10,572 bases of DNA, taken from positions 1-10,572 of the forward strand of contig CABULX010000077.1 in the NCBI GenBank assembly GCA_902492545.1. The letters run 5' to 3'. Position numbers and translations under genes: made by a program. The notes beneath the pieces were generated by a model that saw nothing but the letters and a program-made list of their open reading frames with translations, was not told the origin of the DNA and did no database searches. Source of the DNA: an uncultured Collinsella sp. (lineage in GTDB: Bacteria; Actinomycetota; Coriobacteriia; Coriobacteriales; Coriobacteriaceae). Positions 1 through 5,183 of this stretch are shown here, one piece after another; within the stretch, counting starts at the first letter, position 1; each line of letters opens with the position of its first letter.

Positions 1-31
1 TCCGGGCATGTTTTTGCTCGGAGCCCTTTTT
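1..31 (+). terminator. Probable rho-independent terminator, cut by the window start
   Basis: TCCGGGC (1-7) can pair with GCTCGGA (16-22), including one G-U pair, around an 8-base loop. The next bases are GCCC and a run of five T. The GCCC at 23-26 would pair with a GGGC just outside the window, so the visible stem is probably the upper part of a longer terminator ending an upstream + strand gene. The truncation makes this a moderate call. Confidence 0.45.
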
Positions 32-173
32 GGTGCAAGGGGACAGATTGGTTTGCACCAACGTCTTGAAGTTGCGGTGGAATACGGACTGTTTTGGCCT
101 TTTGAGCGGCTTTTCAGTCCCTATTTCACCGCAACTCATGATTGGTGCAAACAAACCTGACCCCATTGCACCA
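31..173. repeat. Near-palindromic (MITE/REP-like) intergenic element
   Basis: The ends are inverted copies of one roughly 31-nt unit. The left copy is 31-61; the right copy, 142-173, matches it on the other strand with three substitutions and one extra base. Each copy itself begins with TGGTGCAA and ends with its complement, so each can form a small hairpin. Inside, AGTTGCGGTGGAATA (70-84) faces TATTTCACCGCAACT (122-136) with only one G-T pair, and GGACTG (86-91) faces CAGTCC (115-120) in the same register. The whole unit could fold into one long hairpin. It has no plausible ORF and I see no clear target-site duplication. The architecture resembles a non-autonomous IS200/RAYT-type REP or MITE; that assignment is inference. 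Confidence 0.7.
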
Positions 174-179
174 GAGCAA

Positions 180-227
180 GGAGTGTCCCTGGGTGCCGGC
201 AGAAATGGAGTGTCCCCAAGTGCCGCC
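180..227. repeat. Tandem pair of 21-nt GGAGTGTCCC repeats
   Basis: GGAGTGTCCCTGGGTGCCGGC at 180-200 recurs at 207-227 as a copy with four differences, mainly TGG replaced by CAA. The spacing is 27 nt start to start. On the other strand the second copy reads GGCACTTGGGGACACTCC, which shares its GGGGACA core with the end repeats of the neighbouring palindromic element. No coding role is visible. It is probably part of a family of dispersed intergenic repeats. Confidence 0.55.
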
Positions 228-229
228 TA

Positions 230-264
230 AATACCGTTTATCGAAGAAAAAATACCGTTCATCG
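230..264. promoter_or_regulatory. Direct repeat AATACCGTTYATCG, candidate regulator sites
   Basis: AATACCGTTTATCG (230-243) and AATACCGTTCATCG (251-264) differ at one base of 14. They start 21 bp apart, two turns of B-DNA, so a protein would meet both on the same helix face. They end 10 bp before the candidate -35 box at 275, the usual place for activator sites. The regulator is unknown. They could instead belong to the repeat-rich stretch just upstream. Confidence 0.4.
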
Positions 265-274
265 GTCATAATGG

Positions 275-302
275 TTGCTCCGGCTTTGGACTTGTCTACA
301 AT
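275..302 (+). promoter_or_regulatory. Candidate sigma-70-type promoter of the PTS operon
   Basis: TTGCTC (275-280) and TACAAT (297-302) are separated by 16 bp and match the -35 and -10 consensus at four and five of six positions. Transcription would start near 308-310, about 130 nt before the EIIA start codon. That leaves a leader long enough for antitermination control by the LicT-type protein encoded second in the operon. No experimental support can be seen in sequence alone. Confidence 0.45.
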
Positions 303-306
303 AGCT

Positions 307-375
307 CCCGTCAAAAGAAATGCGGAAGGTTACCGAGTCCCTCGGACGTGGGCCTAACCAAAGTCTTTGAACGGG
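307..375 (+). promoter_or_regulatory. Structured leader RNA, possible antitermination target
   Basis: Three nested pairings are visible. CCCGTCAAA (307-315) pairs with TTTGAACGGG (366-375) with one bulged A. GGTTA (328-332) pairs with TAACC (355-359). CCGAG (333-337) pairs with CTCGG (341-345). GGAAGGTTACCG (324-335) matches nine of twelve bases of the 5' half of a LicT-type RAT site (GGATTGTTACTG, from memory), but the 3' half fits poorly. No clear overlapping terminator with a T run follows. A regulatory leader is plausible; a true RAT site is only a possibility. Confidence 0.35.
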
Positions 376-439
376 TGTGTCTCTATGGATGCATTCGCTT
401 GATTTTGGTTGGGCTATATTTATGAAGGGACATGCCACC

Positions 440-952
440 ATGGGTTTCTTTTCTCGCCTGATGGGCGGTTCGGATGAGCAGAAGACTGCAACTTCCGAGT
501 TCGAAATCCTCGCTCCCGTTTCCGGCGAGCTTGTTCATCTAGAAAATACCAATGACCCCGCTTTTAGCAGCCGTGCCGTGGGCGATGGCGTTGCCGTGGT
601 TCCCCAAGAGGGAACGGTGTGCGCTCCTGTTTCCGGCACCGTCGCGGCGCTGTTTCCGACTGAGCACGCGCTGGGCATCATGTCCGACGACAGTTCTGCT
701 CAGGTGATGCTGCACATCGGAATCGACACTGTTAAACTTGAGGGCAAGGGCTTCCATGCGCTTGTTGCCCAGGGTGATCACGTTGACGCGGGCCAGCCCC
801 TCGTCGAGGTCGATTTCGACGTGGTCCGCGCCGCCGGCTTCGATCCCACGGTCTTCGTTATCGTGTGCGAGCGCTCGGAGAACTCGACTCTTCGTGAGCA
901 TGCTTCCGGCCCTGTTGCTGTTAAAGAGCCTGTCGTCTGGCTTTCCGAGTAA
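440..952 (+). CDS. crr: PTS sugar transporter subunit IIA, glucose family (EIIA-Glc/Crr-like)
   Basis: This 170-residue protein is a free-standing EIIA of the glucose/alpha-glucoside family, close in length to E. coli Crr (169). In the cytosol it takes phosphate from HPr and gives it to the EIIB domain of a sugar permease. The active-site histidine is H92 in LHIGIDTV; the second conserved histidine is H76 in EHALGI. The N-terminal beta-barrel opening FEILAPVSGE (21-30) is typical. The ATG at 440 is chosen because AAGGGA sits 9 nt upstream and the encoded start MGFFSRLMG fits the family. An in-frame ATG at 377 would add 21 unlike residues. The EIICB encoded in this operon carries no EIIA domain, so this is its likely phosphate donor. 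Whether it also serves other permeases or has Crr-like regulatory roles cannot be seen. Confidence 0.93.
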   Translation: MGFFSRLMGGSDEQKTATSEFEILAPVSGELVHLENTNDPAFSSRAVGDGVAVVPQEGTVCAPVSGTVAALFPTEHALGIMSDDSSAQVMLHIGIDTVKLEGKGFHALVAQGDHVDAGQPLVEVDFDVVRAAGFDPTVFVIVCERSENSTLREHASGPVAVKEPVVWLSE

Positions 953-970
953 ATTCTTGTGGTGGGTACC

Positions 971-1825
971 GTGGTTATCAAGCGAGTTTTTAACAACAAC
1001 GTCGCAATGGTCACTTCGGACGATGGCTCCGAGCTCATCGTCATCGGTCGAGGCCTCTGCTTTGGCCGTCATGCCGGCGATGCCGTCGACGAGGCGTCGA
1101 TCGAAAAGACCTACGCGTTGCAGGAGGGAACTTCTCAGGATTCGCGTACGATTGACCGCTTGGCACATCTTTTGGAGTCCATCCCCACCGTCAACCTCGT
1201 GATTGCCGAGGATATTGTTCAGATGCTCCGTCGAGAGCTCAATTTCGATATCAACGACAAGATTCTCATTGCTCTCGCAGACCATATCAGCCTTGCTTTG
1301 GAGCGTGAGCGCAAGGGCGTCTCCTGTGAGAATCCGTTGCTGCTCGAGATCCAGCAGTTCTATCGCAAGGAGTATGCACTTGCGGGCCGTGCGCTGCAGA
1401 TTATCAAGGAGTATATGGGCATCCAGATGAGCGAAGAAGAGCAGGGCTTCATTACGCTGCATATCGTCAACGCCACCATGCCGCAACGCTCCGATCGTTT
1501 GATTGTTTCGGTCCAGCTTGTTCGCGACGTGCTTGCGATTGTTTCCAAGCGCTATGCTACGACCCTCGATGACACCTCGCTGCCTTACGAACGTTTCGTT
1601 CGTCACCTGCAGTTTTTCGCACAGCGAGCGCTCGATCCTACGGCCGGGCAAATCAACGGAGACGCGCTGTTCCGAATCGATGAAACGGCGTATCCGTGCG
1701 CATTCTCGTGCGCGGACGCCATAGCCGCCCACTTGTCGTCTACCTATAACGTTGTCGTTACCGATGCCGAGAAGAGTTATCTCGCATATCACATTGTTAA
1801 CCTGCTTGGAGGACCTGGTCTCTAG
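971..1825 (+). CDS. licT: BglG/LicT-family transcription antiterminator
   Basis: The protein is 284 residues from the GTG at 971 (288 from the GTG at 959); B. subtilis LicT has 277. The N-terminal RNA-binding CAT domain starts IKRVFNNNVAMV and runs to about residue 55. Two PTS regulation domains follow, roughly 65-170 and 175-284. All four regulatory histidines are present: H105 (ADHI) and H164 (LHIVNA) in PRD1, H212 (VRHLQFF) and H274 (AYHIV) in PRD2. In this family, EIIB-dependent phosphorylation of PRD1 blocks the protein when no sugar is available, and HPr-dependent phosphorylation of PRD2 activates it. The active dimer binds a RAT hairpin and prevents a terminator from forming. GTG 971 is preferred because family members start M-x-I-x-x-V and GGTGGG precedes it; 959 has no ribosome site. 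Lying between the EIIA and EIICB genes, it probably controls this operon. Confidence 0.93.
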   Translation: MVIKRVFNNNVAMVTSDDGSELIVIGRGLCFGRHAGDAVDEASIEKTYALQEGTSQDSRTIDRLAHLLESIPTVNLVIAEDIVQMLRRELNFDINDKILIALADHISLALERERKGVSCENPLLLEIQQFYRKEYALAGRALQIIKEYMGIQMSEEEQGFITLHIVNATMPQRSDRLIVSVQLVRDVLAIVSKRYATTLDDTSLPYERFVRHLQFFAQRALDPTAGQINGDALFRIDETAYPCAFSCADAIAAHLSSTYNVVVTDAEKSYLAYHIVNLLGGPGL

Positions 1826-1907
1826 GCATAACGTGCCCACACATCGATTGATATAAGGCATGGCTCACGGTCTTGTCCAGGGCACATCTGTCTTAATTTG
1901 CGGAAAA

Positions 1908-1917
1908 GGAAGGGGAG
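1908..1917 (+). promoter_or_regulatory. Strong ribosome binding site fixing the EIICB start
   Basis: GGAAGGGGAG ends 7 nt before the ATG at 1925. It makes that ATG the start of the permease rather than the in-frame TTG at 1898, which would add nine residues and place this purine-rich tract inside the coding region. The preceding 1826-1907 gap is about 80 nt. Apart from a distant GTGCCC/GGGCAC pair (1833-1838, 1880-1885), I see no strong promoter or terminator in it. Confidence 0.75.
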
Positions 1918-1924
1918 TACCGCT

Positions 1925-3541
1925 ATGACCGCAAAAAAGAAGTTCAATTTCAAAGCGCCGTTGGAGGTGTTCGCGAAGTCGATCGTTCAGCCGATGATGT
2001 ATCTCTCGGTTGCCGGCATCCTGCTCATCGTGGGCATCATTCTGACCAACAAGACCATCTGCGCTTTGGTCCCCGTGCTGGGCTTCGGTCCGTTCCAGCT
2101 TGTGGGCGCCGTTGTCTACCAGTCGCTGATGTTTATCATCAACAACCTCTCGATTCTGTTCTGCGTGGGTATCGCCGGCGCCATGGCAAAGAAGAACAAG
2201 GGCCATGCTTCGCTGATCGCCCTGATGTCGTTCTTCCTGTTCCTGCAGGCTAACAACATCGTGCTCAACGCCACCGGCTCTCTTGCCGATGCGAGCGGCA
2301 TGCTCGGTCTTACCGGAACCGGCCAGACCACCGTTATGGGCATCCAGGTGCTCGATACCGGCGTGTTTGGCGGCATCATCCTGGGCTGCATCACTGGCGC
2401 CGTGTTCAACAAGTACTCGAACAGGCAGTTCCCCATTGCCCTTTCGATGTTCTCGGGCGTTCGCTTCCCGTTCCTGATCATGATCATCATTTCCTGGATC
2501 ATGGGCGCTGGCTTCTGCATCGTTTGGCCTCCGGTTCAGGGTGCCATCTCCTCCGTTGCCGGCATCATTAAGGAGTCGGGCAACATCGGTCTGTTTATCT
2601 ACGGCATGCTCAACAAGCTGCTCGTTCCCACCGGCCTGCACCACCTCATCTACACCCCGTTCCAGTTCTCCGATGTGGGTGGCACCCTGACGCTGGGCGA
2701 TCAGGTTATCGCCGGTGCCTATCCCATCCGTGTCGCCGAGATGGCAATGACGGGCCAGCCCTTCTCCGATAGCACCTACTTCAACAGCTACACCTTCAAC
2801 AACCTGTGGCCCTACATCGGTATCGGTCTCGCCTTTATCTTCACCGCTTACAAGGGGAACAAGGATAAGACCAAGGCCGTTATCATCCCGCTGATCATCA
2901 CCGCCGTGCTCTCCTGCGTGACCGAGCCCATGGACTTCCTCTTTGTCTTTGCCGCTCCCGTGCTCTTTGTCGTTCACTCGGTTCTTTCCGGCATCTTCCT
3001 GGTTCTGCTCAAGGTCCTCTCCGTGCCCGCTTCGACTGCAGGCGGCATCATCAACATCGTGGTTTCCAACCTGGTCCTCGGTGTCGACAAGACCAACTGG
3101 CCGGTTATGCTGGTGCTTGGAGTTGTCAACGCCGCTCTGTACTTCTTCCTCTTCACCTTCCTCATCAAGAAGCTCAACCTCCACACGCCTGGTCGCGAGG
3201 AGGAGTCCGAGCTCGCCGAGTCCGTTGCCGAGGGCGAGGCCGCCGCGTCTGTCGCGGTGAAGCAGGGCGCTGTTGCCGCGGCTCCCGCAGAGGGCGTCGA
3301 TGCGGGTATTGCCGACCTGGTCGCAGGTCTTGGCGGCAAGGACAACATCGAGGAGCTCGAGAACTGCTTTACGCGTCTCCGCGTGAACGTTAAGAACCCG
3401 GACCTCATCAATGAGGACCTCATCAACCACGTGCCCAACAGCGGCATCAACCGCAACGGCAATAATATCCAGATCATCTTTGGCATGAAGGTCGCCGAGA
3501 TGCGCGACAAGGTCGAAAACGCAATTGAGAAGGAGCAGTAA
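1925..3541 (+). CDS. PTS alpha-glucoside/maltose-type permease, fused EIIC-EIIB
   Basis: This 538-residue membrane protein imports and phosphorylates a sugar in one step. The EIIC domain fills about residues 10-420 with many hydrophobic helices (such as YLSVAGILLIVGIILTN). It carries GLHH at 237-240 and the glutamate motif TEPMDF at 333-338, which belongs to the sugar-binding region of glucose-superfamily EIICs. An Ala/Glu-rich linker (about 420-460) leads to a C-terminal EIIB domain whose phosphorylated cysteine is C481 in NCFTRLRV. The order EIIC-EIIB without EIIA matches GlvC/MalP/MalX-type transporters and explains the separate EIIA gene at 440. The neighbouring 6-phospho-alpha-glucosidase indicates maltose or related alpha-glucosides. 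The exact sugar (maltose, isomaltose, trehalose, sucrose isomers) cannot be told from sequence. The stop is 3 nt before the next start, so the two are co-translated. Confidence 0.93.
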   Translation: MTAKKKFNFKAPLEVFAKSIVQPMMYLSVAGILLIVGIILTNKTICALVPVLGFGPFQLVGAVVYQSLMFIINNLSILFCVGIAGAMAKKNKGHASLIALMSFFLFLQANNIVLNATGSLADASGMLGLTGTGQTTVMGIQVLDTGVFGGIILGCITGAVFNKYSNRQFPIALSMFSGVRFPFLIMIIISWIMGAGFCIVWPPVQGAISSVAGIIKESGNIGLFIYGMLNKLLVPTGLHHLIYTPFQFSDVGGTLTLGDQVIAGAYPIRVAEMAMTGQPFSDSTYFNSYTFNNLWPYIGIGLAFIFTAYKGNKDKTKAVIIPLIITAVLSCVTEPMDFLFVFAAPVLFVVHSVLSGIFLVLLKVLSVPASTAGGIINIVVSNLVLGVDKTNWPVMLVLGVVNAALYFFLFTFLIKKLNLHTPGREEESELAESVAEGEAAASVAVKQGAVAAAPAEGVDAGIADLVAGLGGKDNIEELENCFTRLRVNVKNPDLINEDLINHVPNSGINRNGNNIQIIFGMKVAEMRDKVENAIEKEQ

Positions 3542-3544
3542 ACA

Positions 3545-4927
3545 ATGATCATTACTCTGTGTGGTGGCGGATCCACCTTTACCCCCGGCATCGTCAAGTC
3601 CATCGCCCTGCGCAAGGACGAGCTCGACGTTGACGAGATTCGTCTGTACGACATCAACGAGGAGCGCCAGCGCAAGGTCGGCGTGCTCGTGGACTGGATT
3701 TTGCACGAGGACCTCGGCCTGGACATCAAGCTCACGGTGACCACCGACAAAAAGACGGCTTTTACCGACGCGAGCTTCGTGTTTGCCCAGATGCGCGTGG
3801 GCGGCTACGCCATGCGCGAGCAGGACGAGAAGATTCCGCTGCGTCACGGCTGCGTGGGCCAGGAGACTTGCGGTTGCGGCGGCCTTGCCTACGGCATGCG
3901 CACCATCTTCCCCATGGTCGAGCTGATCGATGACGTTGAGAAGTACGCCAAGAAGGACTACTGGATTCTCAACTACTCCAACCCTGCTGCCATCGTCTCC
4001 GAGGGCTGCCGTGTGCTGCGTCCCAACGCTCGCATCATCAACATCTGCGACATGCCGATCGCGATCATCGACGTGGTTTGCGCCGCGCTCGATATCGACA
4101 AGAAGGATGTCGAGTACGATTACTTTGGCCTCAACCACTTTGGTTGGTTCACCTCGATCCGCCACAAGGGCGAGGAGGTGCTCCCGCAGCTGCGCGAGTA
4201 CATCAAGGAGCACCAGATCCTGCTGCCCGACTCCTACCTCAAGGGCATGGGCTCGCTCATGGCAAAGAAGCCCGAGGAGGCCACCGACGAGCATCCCGAG
4301 CAGAACCGTCACACCAAGGGCAGCTGGTACTACGTCTGGAAGGGCGAGTACGAGATTATGGAGTGCTTCCCGGAGTACCTGCCCAACACGTATCTGAACT
4401 ACTACCTGCAGCAGAAGGAGTTCGTCGAGCATTCCAACCCCGAGCGCACCCGTGCTAACGAGGTTGAGGAGACGCGCGAGAAGAACCTCTTCGACGGCAT
4501 CGATCACTACGAGAAGACGGGCGAGATCGACGAGAGCACGTTCTATGCGGGCAGCCACGGCGACTGGATTGCCGACCTGGCTATCGCTCTGAAGAACGAC
4601 ACCAAGCAGCGCTTCCTGGTCATTTGCGAGAACAAGGGCGCTATCCCCAACATGCCCTACGACGCTATGGTCGAGCTGCCTGCCTACATTGGCAAGAACG
4701 GCCCCGAGGTCATCAGTCGCGACAACATTCCTCTGTTCCAGCAGGGCCTCATGATGCAGCAGCTGAACTCCGAGAAGCTCGTGGTCGAGGCTACGATCGA
4801 GGGTTCGTACGAGAAGGCGCTCAAGGCCTTTACGCTCAACAAGACCGTGCCGTCGATGAAGGTCGCCAAGGAGGTTCTCGACGACATGATCGAGGCCAAC
4901 AAGGGTTACTGGCCCGAGCTCAAGTAA
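3545..4927 (+). CDS. glvA: GH4 6-phospho-alpha-glucosidase (GlvA/MalH-like)
   Basis: This 460-residue cytosolic enzyme hydrolyses 6'-phosphorylated alpha-glucosides made by the PTS to glucose 6-phosphate and glucose or aglycone. Family GH4 uses NAD+ and a divalent metal in a redox elimination mechanism. The NAD-binding start GGGSTFTPG is at 7-15, and NYSNPAA at 143-149. The metal/active-site motif CDMP is at 168-171; CDMP marks the alpha-glucosidase branch, where beta-specific members usually have CNVP. N197-H198 in GLNHFGW is the other metal ligand region, and LPNTYLNYY (279-287) holds the tyrosine region that includes the catalytic base. The sequence follows B. subtilis GlvA closely from memory, including VGQETCG. 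The ribosome site AAGGAG (3530-3535) lies in the end of the permease gene, 9 nt before the ATG. It completes the uptake-hydrolysis pathway. Confidence 0.94.
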   Translation: MIITLCGGGSTFTPGIVKSIALRKDELDVDEIRLYDINEERQRKVGVLVDWILHEDLGLDIKLTVTTDKKTAFTDASFVFAQMRVGGYAMREQDEKIPLRHGCVGQETCGCGGLAYGMRTIFPMVELIDDVEKYAKKDYWILNYSNPAAIVSEGCRVLRPNARIINICDMPIAIIDVVCAALDIDKKDVEYDYFGLNHFGWFTSIRHKGEEVLPQLREYIKEHQILLPDSYLKGMGSLMAKKPEEATDEHPEQNRHTKGSWYYVWKGEYEIMECFPEYLPNTYLNYYLQQKEFVEHSNPERTRANEVEETREKNLFDGIDHYEKTGEIDESTFYAGSHGDWIADLAIALKNDTKQRFLVICENKGAIPNMPYDAMVELPAYIGKNGPEVISRDNIPLFQQGLMMQQLNSEKLVVEATIEGSYEKALKAFTLNKTVPSMKVAKEVLDDMIEANKGYWPELK

Positions 4928-4959
4928 AAGCAACAGGGTCGCTGGCCGCATACCTGGAG

Positions 4960-4997
4960 CAATGCCCCGTCCACGTGATTGCGTGGGCGGGGCATTG
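4960..4997 (+). terminator. Rho-independent-type terminator of the PTS operon
   Basis: CAATGCCCCGTCCACG (4960-4975) pairs with the complementary arm at 4982-4997 over 16 bp with one G-T wobble, around a 6-nt loop. It begins 32 nt after the GH4 stop codon. The T tract behind it is short and interrupted (TCATTT). The very stable stem and the position between two operons still make termination the best explanation. Confidence 0.85.
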
Positions 4998-5014
4998 TCA
5001 TTTGGTAACGCGTT

Positions 5015-5044
5015 TTATCAAATATGGCATTTATCTGCGATAAT
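5015..5044 (+). promoter_or_regulatory. Candidate promoter with overlapping palindromic operator
   Basis: GATAAT (5039-5044) is a good -10 box, with TTATCA (5015-5020) as a weak -35 at 18 bp spacing. The -10 box is overlapped by the perfect inverted repeat TTATC-TGC-GATAA (5031-5043). A further TTTATC occurs at 5014-5019, 16 bp before the TTTATC at 5030-5035. A repressor bound to the palindrome would cover the -10 element. The start of transcription would be near 5051, giving a leader of about 130 nt for the hydrogenase operon. Confidence 0.45.
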
Positions 5045-5098
5045 GTTCTATTTCACCGCTGAGGGTCGCATTTTATACCGCCTGCCGAACCGTGTGGA

Positions 5099-5162
5099 GA
5101 CCTAACAACTTTTTAGGTCAGTGTTGTGCGTGTAGCAACTTCGCCCGGCCTCGCCTCCGGGC
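5099..5162 (+). promoter_or_regulatory. Two hairpins in the hydrogenase operon leader
   Basis: GACCTAA (5099-5105) pairs perfectly with TTAGGTC (5113-5119), and GCCCGG (5143-5148) pairs with CCGGGC (5157-5162). The second hairpin ends 10 nt before the ribosome site AGAGGGGA (5172-5179) and could affect access to it. Neither hairpin is followed by a T run, so they do not look like terminators. I do not recognise a known riboswitch class. Confidence 0.35.
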
Positions 5163-5183
5163 TGCCGCATGAGAGGGGATCTT

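Noticed and set aside
30..357. Small ORFs of 60-71 codons on both strands in the upstream region
   Set aside because: They read through the palindromic and tandem repeats, lack ribosome sites and have no family resemblance.
394..420. Possible second promoter ending in TATATT just before crr
   Set aside because: No -35 box at acceptable spacing, and transcription would start only about 13 nt before the start codon, within or after the ribosome site.
539..1861. A 440-codon open frame on the - strand opposite the crr and licT genes
   Set aside because: It is antisense to two genes with complete active-site motifs and carries no motif of its own.
1833..1885. GTGCCC/GGGCAC inverted repeat between licT and the EIICB gene as a second RAT or terminator
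   Set aside because: Only 6 bp with a 41-nt loop, no T run, and no resemblance to a RAT consensus.
1865..4951. A 1028-codon open frame on the - strand opposite the EIICB and GH4 genes
   Set aside because: It mirrors two well-recognised + strand genes, is rich in Leu/Val/His/Asp runs typical of antisense reading of GC-rich codons, and shows no family motif.
5048..5059. The 12-mer CTATTTCACCGC shared with the palindromic element at 121-132
   Set aside because: Flanking bases do not match and there is no inverted partner nearby, so a chance match is the simpler reading.
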